A stretch of DNA of 48,471 bases from Sterolibacteriaceae bacterium (GTDB lineage Bacteria > Pseudomonadota > Gammaproteobacteria > Burkholderiales > Rhodocyclaceae): assembly GCA_025360425.1 (NCBI GenBank), contig JANYCD010000004.1:1-48471 (forward strand), in the 5' to 3' direction. A program made the translations under genes and the position numbers. Shown piece by piece: positions 19,057-27,971 of this stretch. A model generated the notes under the pieces. The model saw only the letters and a program-made list of their open reading frames with translations. It did no database searches and had not been told where the DNA came from. How positions within the stretch are numbered: position 1 is the first letter of the stretch; each line of letters opens with the position of its first letter.

Positions 19057-20520
19057 ATGAAATATCACGATCTGCGCGACTTTATCGCACAACTGGAGAA
19101 ACTCGGCGAGCTGAAGCGCGTCACCGTCGAGGTCGATCCGAAACTGGAAATGACCGAGATCTGCGACCGCGTGCTGAAGGCGGGTGGACCTGCGATCCTG
19201 TTTGAAAACCCCAAGGGTGGTTCAATGCCGGTGCTTGCCAACCTGTTTGGTACGCCACGACGGGTGGCGCTGGGCATGGGCGAAGAAGATGTTTCGGCGC
19301 TGCGCGAAGTGGGCAAGCTGCTGGCCTATCTCAAGGAACCGGAACCGCCCAGGGGACTCAAGGATGCCTGGGACAAATTACCGGTACTGAAGCAGGTGAT
19401 GAACATGGCGCCGAAGTTGTTGTCGTCGGCGCCGTGCCAGGAAGTAGTGTGGCAAGGAAAAGATGTCGATCTCTCACGCCTGCCGCTGCAAACCTGCTGG
19501 CCGGACGATGTCGCGCCGCTGATCACCTGGGGTCTGACGGTGACGCGCGGGCCGTTGAAGACGCGGCAGAATCTGGGCATCTATCGCCAACAATTGCTCG
19601 GCCACAACAAACTCATCATGCGCTGGCTCGCGCATCGTGGTGGTGCACTCGACTTCCGCGATCACTGCGAAAAAAATCCCGGCCAACCTTTCCCGGTGGC
19701 GGTAGTGATCGGCTGTGATCCGGCCACCATCCTTGGTGCAGTGACGCCGGTACCGGACTCGCTTTCTGAATACCAGTTCGCCGGCCTGCTGCGCGGCGCC
19801 AAGACCGAACTGGTCAAGTGCATCGGTTCGGATCTACAAGTACCGGCTTCCGCCGAGATCGTGCTCGAAGGTTTCATTCATCCGAACGAAACTGCGCGGG
19901 AAGGTCCCTTCGGCGACCACACCGGTTACTACAATGAGGTCGCGGAGTTTCCGGTATTCACCGTCGAGCGCATCACCATGCGGCGCGATCCGATTTATCA
20001 TTCCACCTACACCGGCAAGCCACCAGACGAACCTGCCATGCTCGGTGTGGCGCTCAACGAAGTGTTCGTGCCACTGCTGCAAAAACAATTTCCCGAGATC
20101 ACCGACTTCTACTTGCCGCCCGAGGGCTGCTCCTACCGCATGGCGGTGGTGAGCATGAAGAAACAATACCCCGGCCATGCCAAACGCGTGATGTTCGGCA
20201 TCTGGAGTTTCCTGCGCCAGTTCATGTACACCAAGTTCATCCTCGTCACCGACGACGACGTCAACATCCGCGACTGGAAAGAAGTGGTGTGGGCGCTGAC
20301 CACCCGTGTCGACGCCGCACGCGACACGCTGATCGTGGAGAACACGCCGATCGACTATCTCGACTTTGCATCCCCGGTGGCCGGGCTCGGCAGCAAGATG
20401 GGCATCGATGCCACCCACAAGTGGCCGGGAGAAACCCAGCGCGAATGGGGCCGGCCGATCGTGATGGATGAAGCGGTCAAGCGAAAGGTGGACGAGATGT
20501 GGGCAACGCTCGGCTTGTAG
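19057..20520 (+). CDS. ubiD: 4-hydroxy-3-polyprenylbenzoate decarboxylase UbiD
   Basis: Prenylated-FMN-dependent decarboxylase that removes the carboxyl group from the prenylated ring in ubiquinone synthesis. The 487 residues match E. coli UbiD (497). Features seen are the N-terminal [36 protein letters not shown] (prFMN/Mg binding), [13 protein letters not shown] with the catalytic Glu/Arg/Glu region, and the C-terminal DATHKWPGE. The first ATG at 19057 begins the conserved part. It is separate from ubiCA but on the same strand; the prFMN synthase UbiX is not in the window. It ends 11 bp from the convergent TetR gene. Confidence 0.95.
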   Translation: MKYHDLRDFIAQLEKLGELKRVTVEVDPKLEMTEICDRVLKAGGPAILFENPKGGSMPVLANLFGTPRRVALGMGEEDVSALREVGKLLAYLKEPEPPRGLKDAWDKLPVLKQVMNMAPKLLSSAPCQEVVWQGKDVDLSRLPLQTCWPDDVAPLITWGLTVTRGPLKTRQNLGIYRQQLLGHNKLIMRWLAHRGGALDFRDHCEKNPGQPFPVAVVIGCDPATILGAVTPVPDSLSEYQFAGLLRGAKTELVKCIGSDLQVPASAEIVLEGFIHPNETAREGPFGDHTGYYNEVAEFPVFTVERITMRRDPIYHSTYTGKPPDEPAMLGVALNEVFVPLLQKQFPEITDFYLPPEGCSYRMAVVSMKKQYPGHAKRVMFGIWSFLRQFMYTKFILVTDDDVNIRDWKEVVWALTTRVDAARDTLIVENTPIDYLDFASPVAGLGSKMGIDATHKWPGETQREWGRPIVMDEAVKRKVDEMWATLGL

Positions 20521-20531
20521 CCGGTACGTTG

Positions 20532-21254
20532 CTACCTGGCGGACTTGCGGCTTTGCACGGCAATTTCAGCCATCGCTGATCCAACCATCGGCATGCTCGG
20601 CACGTTGGCCTTGGCCTGATCCAGATACGCCTGCATTGTTGGCAGATTTTTCTTGCTGACGACCGACGAGATCATCAGGATGATCCCGCAGATGGCATGC
20701 ACACGAAAGCCGTCGTCATCGAAGTCCTGATGTACCCACAATTCCAGCAGGCCGATGAAATGTGCCATCAATGCATGGGTGAGCAGATTCAGGCTTGCCT
20801 GGTCCTGGCTCTTGTTGATACCTGGAATGGTCAGGACTGCCGTTCTCCAATAGGAAAATGTGCGCTCCATGAACTTGGGCCTAAGCTCGGAATGCGACAC
20901 GCCGAGCAAGACCTGATACAGCGGCCTGAGGAAGTTGGGATCGTTGACGAAAATCTCGACCGCAATTTCCGCCGCTTCGATGACGTGATAGTTCGGATCA
21001 GGGGATTTAAAAACCAGGCCCTTGGAAAAAAAGCGGTCCAGCGACCGCGACAACAGGGCATAGAGCAATCCCTCTTTTGATCCAAACAGATTGAACGGCG
21101 TCACTGGACTCACTTCTGCCGCCACGGCGAGGGCACGAACGGAAAAGTCGGTGCTGTGCGTTTTTCTGATCAGTCGCTCGGCCGCATTCAGAATCCGGGT
21201 GCGGCGTTCTCTCATCTGTTTTTCGCGCAATTGCATATTTTCCAATCCATACAT
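20532..21254 (-). CDS. TetR/AcrR family transcriptional regulator
   Basis: A repressor-type protein of about 240 residues. The N-terminal helix-turn-helix is seen as RRTRILNAAERLIRK, DFSVRALAVAAEVSPVTPFN and LFGSKEGLLYALL. The C-terminal ligand-binding domain has no recognisable sub-family signature to me. The ATG at 21254 is chosen; a TTG at 21269 and an ATG at 21236 are also possible. It lies 30 bases after the P450 gene on the same strand, so P450 and regulator form one operon. The perfect palindrome at 22560-22573, upstream of that operon, is its likely operator, which would make it autoregulated and inducible by substrate. Confidence 0.88.
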   Translation of the reverse strand: MYGLENMQLREKQMRERRTRILNAAERLIRKTHSTDFSVRALAVAAEVSPVTPFNLFGSKEGLLYALLSRSLDRFFSKGLVFKSPDPNYHVIEAAEIAVEIFVNDPNFLRPLYQVLLGVSHSELRPKFMERTFSYWRTAVLTIPGINKSQDQASLNLLTHALMAHFIGLLELWVHQDFDDDGFRVHAICGIILMISSVVSKKNLPTMQAYLDQAKANVPSMPMVGSAMAEIAVQSRKSAR

Positions 21255-21284
21255 CGGCCCTTGGGCCAAACTTCGATTAAAGGC

Positions 21285-22514
21285 TCAAATACCCCGGTCC
21301 AGATAAAGCGTTTTCATTCCACGTGTCAGCAGCACAGGCATCCAGTCTGCTTCCTTGTCGGCAAGCTTGATGTCGGGCAAGCGACGGACGATCTTTGGAA
21401 TGAGGATGGAACCTTCCAGACGAGCAAGCATCGCACCCATGCAGAAATGCGGTCCATAGCCAAAGGCGATGTGACGCTGGCCCAAGTCTCGATCCAGTTT
21501 GAAGGTATTGGGATCGTCGAAGACTGCGGGGTCGCGGTTGGCTCCGGCGAGAATCAGGAAGACGCGTTGCCCGGCCTGCATCTGATGCCCTTCGAATTCC
21601 AGGCTCTGCGCTAGCACCCGGGTCAGCGCCTTGGCTGGACCGTCAAAGCGCAGGCATTCTTCGATGGCGGTATTGTCAGTCACCCTGCGGTCGCGCAGCA
21701 CGGCAAACTGATCGGGGTGGAGCAGCAGCTGGCGAATCGCGGTGGCAATGAAATTGGCGGTAGTTTCATGACCGCCGAACAGGATCAGGGTGCATGTCGC
21801 CAGCACCTCCGCCTCGTTGAGCCGGTCGCCCTCGTCGCGCGCGCGGATGAGCTGGGTGATGAGATTGTCGGCTGGTTCCTTTTCATAGCGACGGACGAGG
21901 CCCTTGAAGTAATTCAGCAGCTTGTCCATTCCGTCTGCCACTCCGTCGTAGCGTGTCGGATCATCAAGCCCGCCGGAAACGAGCGGTGCGACCTTCTGTG
22001 TCCAGCGTTCGAACTGCTGGCGGTCCTCGACCGGAACACCCAGCAACTCCGCGATGATGATCGAAGGCAGGGGTGCCGCGACCTCTTCGATCAGGTCAAA
22101 CCGGCCATGGGCCGGCACATGGTCGATCAATTGATCGGCCAGTTCTTCGATATGGGTACGCAGCGTTTCCACCGACCGCGCAGTGAACGCCTTGTTCACC
22201 AGGTTGCGCAGGCGCATGTGGTCAGGCGCGTCCTGGAATACCATCCAGCCGGCCAATACGTCAAAGGCTTGGCGCATCAGCGGGTCAGTATCGGGGCCGG
22301 ACAATTTGGAGCGAATGAAGGGCGCGATGCGTATCGATGAGAACCGTGGATCGCGCAGTGCAGTCGTGATTTCACGATAGCCTGTAATCACCCAGGAACG
22401 GTAGCGTTCATCCCAAAAGACGGGTGACTCATCACGCAGTGCACCAAAATAACCGTGCGGATCCCGAATCGCTTCCGGCCCGACAAGATCGATCGCGGTG
22501 ATGGTTTTGGTCAT
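21285..22514 (-). CDS. Cytochrome P450 (class I bacterial type)
   Basis: Soluble heme-thiolate monooxygenase of 409 residues. It has the I-helix motif LFGGHETTAN (Glu-Thr oxygen-activation pair), K-helix EECLR (ExxR), and the heme loop FGYGPHFCMGAMLAR with the Cys ligand near residue 355. It should accept electrons from a small ferredoxin; one is encoded at 28860 and one at 41318. A strong GGAGGAAG precedes the ATG at 22514. It is divergent from the acyl-CoA ligase operon across a 145-bp region carrying a palindrome and a consensus -10. The substrate is unknown; the neighbourhood suggests a terpenoid. Confidence 0.95.
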   Translation of the reverse strand: MTKTITAIDLVGPEAIRDPHGYFGALRDESPVFWDERYRSWVITGYREITTALRDPRFSSIRIAPFIRSKLSGPDTDPLMRQAFDVLAGWMVFQDAPDHMRLRNLVNKAFTARSVETLRTHIEELADQLIDHVPAHGRFDLIEEVAAPLPSIIIAELLGVPVEDRQQFERWTQKVAPLVSGGLDDPTRYDGVADGMDKLLNYFKGLVRRYEKEPADNLITQLIRARDEGDRLNEAEVLATCTLILFGGHETTANFIATAIRQLLLHPDQFAVLRDRRVTDNTAIEECLRFDGPAKALTRVLAQSLEFEGHQMQAGQRVFLILAGANRDPAVFDDPNTFKLDRDLGQRHIAFGYGPHFCMGAMLARLEGSILIPKIVRRLPDIKLADKEADWMPVLLTRGMKTLYLDRGI

Positions 22515-22559
22515 GCCATGCTTCCTCCGAATGCCTGCCGGTGATTTTTATTTTTTAGT

Positions 22560-22573
22560 TGTATCATGATACA
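22560..22573. promoter_or_regulatory. Palindromic operator candidate, TetR type
   Basis: TGTATCATGATACA is a perfect 14-bp palindrome in the divergent region between the P450-TetR operon and the AMP-ligase operon. It covers the expected +1 of a minus-strand promoter whose -10 is at 22576-22581. Binding of the neighbouring TetR protein here would block that promoter and could also affect the plus-strand one. Confidence 0.6.
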
Positions 22574-22575
22574 TC

Positions 22576-22581
22576 ATTATA
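22576..22581 (-). promoter_or_regulatory. Consensus -10 box for the P450-TetR operon
   Basis: Read on the minus strand this hexamer is TATAAT, an exact -10 consensus, 62 bases before the P450 start codon. The -35 region is not a good match at 16-18 bp spacing, which fits a regulated promoter. Transcription would start around 22569, inside the palindrome. Confidence 0.5.
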
Positions 22582-22659
22582 TCGTAATATCAACACCGAC
22601 ACAGTAGAACGAATTCCGGCGGGCACCACTCACCGGCCATCGTCAATGGAGAGCGCGCG

Positions 22660-24198
22660 TTGAACGTAAGAGACCTGATGGCACAGTCCGTGCGCTATAA
22701 CCGAGACAGGCTGGCGATCGTTCACGGTGAGCGGCGCATGACTTTTGCCCAAGCCTGGGATCGCGGTGTCCGACTTGCCAATGGCTTGCGTCAACTCGGT
22801 CTGCAAAGCGGCGACCGGGTGGCCGTGCTGGAAGACAACTGTATCGAAGCCGCGGATCTTTTTCAGGCCGGCGCCATCGCCAATGTCGTGCGCGTTCCCC
22901 TCTATCCGCGCAATGGCCGCGACGCGCATTTGCACATGATGAAGCACACCAACTGTCGCGTGCTGATCATCAGCGAGCACTACCTGGGTGAAGTGGAAGG
23001 GCTCAAGGACGAACTGCCCGACCTTGAACACATCCTGGTCCGCGACTCGACCTATGAAGGCTGGCTCGCCGGACAAAGCAACGAAATGCCCGACATCAAT
23101 ATCAGTCCCGATGATTTTTTCATCATCCGCCATACCGGCGGCACCACCGGGCAGGCAAAAGCTGTGGGGTACACCCACAAGGGTTGGCTGGCCGCCGGCC
23201 GGGACTGGTTCTACATTTTTCCGCAAGTCCTGCCTGGCGATGCCTGCCTGCACGTCGGCCCGATTTCGCACGGCTCCGGTTACCAATACCTGCCGGTCTG
23301 GCTGGCTGGCGGCTGCAATGTGATGGTCGACCATTTCAGTGTTGAAGATACGCTGGAGATCATCGAGAAGGAGCGCATCGGTTTCACCCAGTGGGTCTCG
23401 ACCATGTTGCGCGCGATCATCCTGCATCCGGCAAGCAAGTCGCGCGACCTGTCAAGTTTGAAATGCATCCTCATCGGCGCGGCACCGGTGCAGGACTCGA
23501 CCATTCTCGCCGCACGCGAAGTGTTCGGCGATGTGCTTTATCAGGGATACGGCCAGACTGAAGTGCTGCCCATCGCCTTCATGGGGCCGCAGCAATGGTT
23601 TACGGAGGTTGAGGGTTCGAGTCCGTTGCGTGCCTGCGGCATGCCGTTGCCATATGCGCAGATTCAGATCTGGGACGAGGACAATCAGCAGCTGCCGGTT
23701 GGCGAGATCGGCGAAATCGTCGCCAAGACCGACGGGCAGATGAGCTGCTTCTGGAACAATCCCGAGGCGACAGCCGAGCGGATCGTTGATGGCTGGATCA
23801 AGACCGGCGACATTGGCCGCATCGATCGCAACGGCTATGTCTATCTGATTGACCGCGGCGATGACATGATCATCTCGGGTGGCTACAACATTTATCCATC
23901 CGAACTGGAGAACATCATCGCCGGCCACCCGCAGGTGATCGAAGTCGCGGTGGTCGGCATTCCACACGAAAAATGGGGCGAAACCCCTTGTGCCATTTGT
24001 GTTGTCAAGGACGAGTCGGACTTGAATGAAGCCGATATCCAGCAGATGGTGGGAACGGCGCTTGGCAGTTACAAGAAGCCATCGATGGTCCAGTTCCAGA
24101 CCGTGGCGTTGCCGAAAAGTCCGGTTGGGAAAATCAAGCGCAAGGATTTGCGCGAGCCATTCTGGCGCGGAATCGATCGCCGCATCGCCGGAAGCTAG
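22660..24198 (+). CDS. AMP-forming acyl-CoA synthetase / ligase
   Basis: Member of the ANL superfamily that activates a carboxylic acid to its CoA thioester using ATP. It has 512 residues with the adenylation motifs IRHTGGTTGQAKA (P-loop-like A3), YQGYGQTE (A5), IKTGDIGRIDRNG (A7), RGDDMIISGGYNIYPSELE (A8) and the C-terminal catalytic Lys in SPVGKIKRKDL (A10). The start is a TTG at 22660 with TGGAGAG upstream. It opens a seven-gene plus-strand operon ending at the ferredoxin. Context suggests that it activates an acid released by ring cleavage of the cluster's substrate; the exact acid is unknown. Confidence 0.92.
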   Translation: MNVRDLMAQSVRYNRDRLAIVHGERRMTFAQAWDRGVRLANGLRQLGLQSGDRVAVLEDNCIEAADLFQAGAIANVVRVPLYPRNGRDAHLHMMKHTNCRVLIISEHYLGEVEGLKDELPDLEHILVRDSTYEGWLAGQSNEMPDINISPDDFFIIRHTGGTTGQAKAVGYTHKGWLAAGRDWFYIFPQVLPGDACLHVGPISHGSGYQYLPVWLAGGCNVMVDHFSVEDTLEIIEKERIGFTQWVSTMLRAIILHPASKSRDLSSLKCILIGAAPVQDSTILAAREVFGDVLYQGYGQTEVLPIAFMGPQQWFTEVEGSSPLRACGMPLPYAQIQIWDEDNQQLPVGEIGEIVAKTDGQMSCFWNNPEATAERIVDGWIKTGDIGRIDRNGYVYLIDRGDDMIISGGYNIYPSELENIIAGHPQVIEVAVVGIPHEKWGETPCAICVVKDESDLNEADIQQMVGTALGSYKKPSMVQFQTVALPKSPVGKIKRKDLREPFWRGIDRRIAGS

Positions 24199-24255
24199 GA
24201 AAATCGTCAATACGAAAAGTCTGACCCGTAGTTAAAACAATAGGAGGATATTCAA

Positions 24256-25320
24256 ATGCAACTCGGATATATGTTGATGCTGCCGAACCTGCACGAAACG
24301 ATGTCGGATGCGGACATGCTCCGCAACGAAATGCGGATCGCCGAGATGGCGGAAGAAGTCGGTTACGACGTGATCTGGTGCCCGGAACACCATTTTGACG
24401 CCTACTCCATGTCTCCGGACAATATGCAGATCCTGAGCTATCTCGCCGCAAAAACAAAGACGATCAAGCTCGGCAGCGCCGCGATCATCCTGCCGTGGTG
24501 GGACCAGCCGATCCGGATCGCCGAAAAAATCTCGACGCTGGATGCGATGTGCAACGGTCGCTATCTGTGCGGTTTCGGGCGCGGGCTGGCGCGCCGTGAA
24601 TACGATGCGTTCGGCATTTCGATGGATGAGGCACGCAGCCGCTTCGACGAGTCCGCTGCGATGATCATCAAGGCGCTCAAGACGGGGCACATGGAAGGCG
24701 CCGGACCGCACTTCCCGCAAAAACGCACGCCCATCCGCCCGGCGCCGAGCCAGGATTTGAGCGACCGGCTCTATTCGGTGGCCATGTCACCCGAATCAGC
24801 GAAGCAGATCGCGCTCAACGACACCAGGATGATGACCTTCGTCCAGTTCTCGATGGACAAGCATCTGCCCAACATCAAGATCTATCGCGACGAGTACACC
24901 AAGAACCACAACAAGACGCCGCCGCCGCCGCTGTTGATCGACTTTTCGTATTGCAACGAAGATGCCGGCAAGGCGGAACAAATGGCACGCAAGTATCTCT
25001 CGGCCAATTATCTTTCGATCCTGCAGCACTACGAATTCATGTCGGACCACCTGGCCGAAATCAAGGGCTATGAAGCCTACGGCGAAGCGTCGAAATTCCT
25101 TAACTCGCTGGGCATGGATGCCGCAGTCGCCGACTATGTCACGCATCAGGCGTGGGGTACGCCACAGCAGATTCTCGATACGCTGGAAAAGCGCAAGACC
25201 GTGCTTGGCGCCTACGAATGGAACTCGATCGTCAGTTTCGCCGGCATGCCCTACGACGATGTCGAAAAAAGCATGCGCCTGATCGGCAAGCACGTCCTGC
25301 CCGAGGTTCGCAACTGGTAA
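24256..25320 (+). CDS. LLM class (luciferase-like) flavin monooxygenase
   Basis: A 354-residue TIM-barrel protein of the bacterial luciferase-like family. Visible signatures are the N-terminal beta strand LGYMLMLPNL, WCPEHHFDAYSM (the EHH motif near residue 44), LGSAAIILPWWDQPIRIAEK and CGFGRGLARREYDAFG. Members use FMNH2 or F420 and include type II Baeyer-Villiger monooxygenases, alkanal oxidases and F420-dependent reductases. An ideal AGGAGG precedes the ATG. In this operon a Baeyer-Villiger-like step, making a lactone for the SMP-30 protein downstream, is plausible but is inference. Confidence 0.85.
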   Translation: MQLGYMLMLPNLHETMSDADMLRNEMRIAEMAEEVGYDVIWCPEHHFDAYSMSPDNMQILSYLAAKTKTIKLGSAAIILPWWDQPIRIAEKISTLDAMCNGRYLCGFGRGLARREYDAFGISMDEARSRFDESAAMIIKALKTGHMEGAGPHFPQKRTPIRPAPSQDLSDRLYSVAMSPESAKQIALNDTRMMTFVQFSMDKHLPNIKIYRDEYTKNHNKTPPPPLLIDFSYCNEDAGKAEQMARKYLSANYLSILQHYEFMSDHLAEIKGYEAYGEASKFLNSLGMDAAVADYVTHQAWGTPQQILDTLEKRKTVLGAYEWNSIVSFAGMPYDDVEKSMRLIGKHVLPEVRNW

Positions 25321-25351
25321 CGTCTTTCGCATCTCACACCATGGAGCTTCA

Positions 25352-26464
25352 ATGATAGGTCCGGCAGATGATTATCTGATTCACCAGACGGCCGAACCGG
25401 TGCGTTATGTCGCCACCAGCGATCGGCGGTTCTACGACCGCTATTTCTTTACCGGCCACGCCTGCAAAGAAGACCTGTTCTTCATGATTGGCATGGGCAG
25501 TTATCCGAACCTCGGCGTGGTCGATGCGTTCGGTTCCGTTGCCCTGGGCGACATGCAGTACACGACCCGTGCTTCCCGCGAACTCGGCAACGACAGGATG
25601 AACACCGCTGCCGTCGGCCCCTTCGGGATCGAGGTAGTGGAAGGTTTGCGCAAGCTGCGACTGCGCTGCGACGCTCCGGATCAGGCCGTCCGTTTCGATC
25701 TCGAGTGGAACGGCGCCGTTCCGGCATTCGAGGAACCGCCAATCCTGCAGCGCGTGATGGGACGCGTCATGGAGCAGGCTACCCGCCTGATCCAGACCGG
25801 CTATTGGACCGGAACAATCGAATGCGACGGCAAGCGGATCACACTGACTCCGGAAACCGCATGGGGTGCGCGTGACCGTTCCTGGGGTGTGCGTTCGATC
25901 GGTCTGGAACGGGAGCCGAAAGGCATCACCCAGGCCAAGGGCCTGAACGCGGCCAGAACATCGTTGTGGATCTGGTCGCCGCTGCAGTTTCGCAACTGCA
26001 CCATCCATTTCAATATCGCCGAATATGCTTCGGGTGAACGGGAGATTGAAACCGTGCGGCGCATCGCCGCATTTGGCGATGGTGTGCGCGAGGAAGAGCA
26101 TCTGAAAGGCGCCGAACACAATTTAAAGTTCGATCTTGAGACACGCGAAATGCTGGCGGGGTCATCGATCAGCTTCCTCGAACCCGATGGAACAAGACGC
26201 ACCGTTCAATTGACACCGCTTCGTCGTGCCTATCTGCGCGCCGGCACCGGCTATGGTGGGCCGGACGAGTGGCGGCACGGCAAGTACATGGGCGAGAACT
26301 GGGTCAGCTCGGTACGTTTCGATCTGACCGACACAGAAGTGACCGCAAAGATCGGTCCCACCCACGTGCTCTGCCGCATGGAAATGGACAACGGCGACGT
26401 CGGCTACGGCACCTTCGAGACGCAGGTGTATGGCGCCTATCCGCGCTACGGATTCGATCGCTGA
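25352..26464 (+). CDS. Uncharacterised protein, possibly AttH/CrtC-like (lipocalin-like) fold
   Basis: A 370-residue soluble protein with no signal peptide or membrane segment. The block GTIECDGKRITL followed by RDRSWGVR resembles the D-x-SWG-x-R signature of AttH/hydroxyneurosporene-hydratase-like proteins, which have two lipocalin-like barrels. That family includes carotenoid 1,2-hydratases, which add water to terpenoid double bonds, and terpene or pseudomonic-type cyclisation proteins. The rest is beta-rich with many Trp and Tyr, as expected for such a fold. It sits between the LLM gene and the kinase gene (TGATG overlap), so it is part of the same pathway. Assignment is tentative. Confidence 0.45.
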   Translation: MIGPADDYLIHQTAEPVRYVATSDRRFYDRYFFTGHACKEDLFFMIGMGSYPNLGVVDAFGSVALGDMQYTTRASRELGNDRMNTAAVGPFGIEVVEGLRKLRLRCDAPDQAVRFDLEWNGAVPAFEEPPILQRVMGRVMEQATRLIQTGYWTGTIECDGKRITLTPETAWGARDRSWGVRSIGLEREPKGITQAKGLNAARTSLWIWSPLQFRNCTIHFNIAEYASGEREIETVRRIAAFGDGVREEEHLKGAEHNLKFDLETREMLAGSSISFLEPDGTRRTVQLTPLRRAYLRAGTGYGGPDEWRHGKYMGENWVSSVRFDLTDTEVTAKIGPTHVLCRMEMDNGDVGYGTFETQVYGAYPRYGFDR

Positions 26465-27495
26465 TGGGGGCAGTAGCACCCACTGCCACGGATCAGTTGC
26501 ACGAGGGCTTGCGCGCTTTCCTCGTCGCGCAATACGGCGCTTCGGTGAAACTGTCCGGCTTGCGCCGTCTTACCGGCGGGACTTCGCATGAAACCTGGGC
26601 GTTTGATCTCAGCACCAGCCCACATGCAAAGGAAAGCATTCGCCCATTGATTCTGCGCCGCGATTTTTCGGATGACCGGCTGGATCTCGATCTTGCTACC
26701 GAGTTCGTGTTGTTGCAGCGTCTATATGCTGCCGGTGTACCTGTCGCCGAGCCTGTTTTCTGCGAACACAGGAACTCTCCGATCTCGACTCCGTTCATCA
26801 TCAGTGAACGCTTGCCCGGAACGGATATTCGCAAGCGGATGGCGCAGAACAAGGACGGCGCGAGGGCGCTTGGTTTAAGTTTGACGGCGATCCAGGCCGG
26901 TATCCACTGCCTTGACTGGCGAAAGGTGCTCGGCGATGTTCTATCACCCCCGGCCACCAATGCGGCAGTTTCCGAAGTGTCGCGCTGGAGCAGGATCGCG
27001 ACCGAATGTGCGAGGGAACCCCAAACGCTATTGTTTGCCGCGATTGACTGGCTGGGTGCGCATGCACCGGACGACTCGCCTAGTACGCTGGTGCATGGCG
27101 ACTTCAAGGCTAACAATTTGGTATTCGATCCGACGGGAAGAGTCGCCGTGATCGACTGGGAGCTGAGCCATATCAGCGATCCGCTTGAAGATCTCGCCTT
27201 CACCATGCTGTGGACCAGCCAATATGATCTGGTGGGCGGTATGCTGTCGGAGGAAGACTACATCGCCGCTTACGAGCACGCATCCGGATCGCGCGTCGAC
27301 CGCGAGCGGTTGTTCTTCTGGCGCTTGTTCGCGCAGGTAAAAGTCGCAGCGATTTTCCTCAAGGGATTGCGGACTGAATCCGTCGAAGCTTCCATCCGCC
27401 CGTCGCTGGTCATGCTGGGCCGCGCAATGCCCTGGATTGAACAGCGCATCGCCGAACTGTTGCGCAATGCCTTGAACGAACGGAATGCGGCATGA
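26464..27495 (+). CDS. APH-like phosphotransferase, possible LvaA-type hydroxyacyl-CoA kinase
   Basis: A 343-residue kinase-fold protein of the aminoglycoside phosphotransferase/choline kinase group. Active-site motifs are LVHGDFKANNLVF (catalytic Asp and Asn) and VAVIDWELSHISDPLEDLAF (Mg-binding Asp), and the N-lobe has LTGGTSHETWAF. Proteins like this that sit in CoA-catabolic operons include LvaA of Pseudomonas levulinate catabolism and the kinase part of ACAD10/11, which phosphorylate 4-hydroxyacyl-CoA. The tight coupling (ATGA overlap) to a small protein, as for LvaA-LvaB, and the CoA-ligase operon support that role over antibiotic resistance. Confidence 0.7.
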   Translation: MGAVAPTATDQLHEGLRAFLVAQYGASVKLSGLRRLTGGTSHETWAFDLSTSPHAKESIRPLILRRDFSDDRLDLDLATEFVLLQRLYAAGVPVAEPVFCEHRNSPISTPFIISERLPGTDIRKRMAQNKDGARALGLSLTAIQAGIHCLDWRKVLGDVLSPPATNAAVSEVSRWSRIATECAREPQTLLFAAIDWLGAHAPDDSPSTLVHGDFKANNLVFDPTGRVAVIDWELSHISDPLEDLAFTMLWTSQYDLVGGMLSEEDYIAAYEHASGSRVDRERLFFWRLFAQVKVAAIFLKGLRTESVEASIRPSLVMLGRAMPWIEQRIAELLRNALNERNAA

Positions 27496-27971
27496 GTGTC
27501 GGTCCATTTGAGACGCTCGCATCGGTACGCGACTTCCTGACCAGGGATGTACTGCCCGCCGTTCCAAAGGAAATCGCGGGCGAGGTGCGGGCAGCGGTGA
27601 AGCTGCTTGAGGATGTTGCCGACGAGTTGGACTGGCTGCCAGCAGTGCTGCATGCAGAATGTGAAGAGATGCTGGCGCTCCGGATCAAAACGCAGGACGT
27701 GATCGCGACCGAGACCGACGATGAACTGCGACGAAAAATTGTTTCGCCGCCCGGCAACACCCGCGAACAACTCGAACTGCATCGGACCATGAGCGGAATG
27801 GTGACCAGCGTTGTCCTCAAGTTACAGGCAGGAATTCGCGAGCCGTCGCTGGAAAGCGATGAGTCGATGAAATGGCGTGATTTGCTCGATCAGCATTACG
27901 CAATGCTTGGTCGGCACGCCGAGACACGCCTGCGCTGGCAATCAGTTTTTGAAAAAAGAAGTGAGCCATGA
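27492..27971 (+). CDS. Small protein partnered with the kinase (DUF6285 / LvaB-like candidate)
   Basis: A 159-residue protein without signal peptide or TM segment, mostly helical and acidic (FETLASVRDFLTRDVLP, VRAAVKLLEDVADELDWLPA). It overlaps the kinase gene upstream and the SMP-30 gene downstream by ATGA junctions, so its amount is tied to both. In levulinate catabolism the kinase LvaA needs a small partner LvaB, and DUF6285 proteins are, as I recall, found beside such phosphotransferases; this gene fits that position. I have no catalytic motif to point to, and the family name is from memory of gene neighbourhoods. Confidence 0.5.
   Translation: MSVGPFETLASVRDFLTRDVLPAVPKEIAGEVRAAVKLLEDVADELDWLPAVLHAECEEMLALRIKTQDVIATETDDELRRKIVSPPGNTREQLELHRTMSGMVTSVVLKLQAGIREPSLESDESMKWRDLLDQHYAMLGRHAETRLRWQSVFEKRSEP

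Noticed and set aside
21256-21267. GGCCCTTGGGCC near-palindrome just before the TetR start
   Set aside because: Five-base GC arms are frequent by chance here, and the better operator candidate lies at 22560-22573.
26464-27495. APH-fold gene as an aminoglycoside resistance gene
   Set aside because: Context (CoA ligase, lactonase, overlap with an LvaB-like gene) and sequence resemblance to catabolic phosphotransferases argue against resistance.
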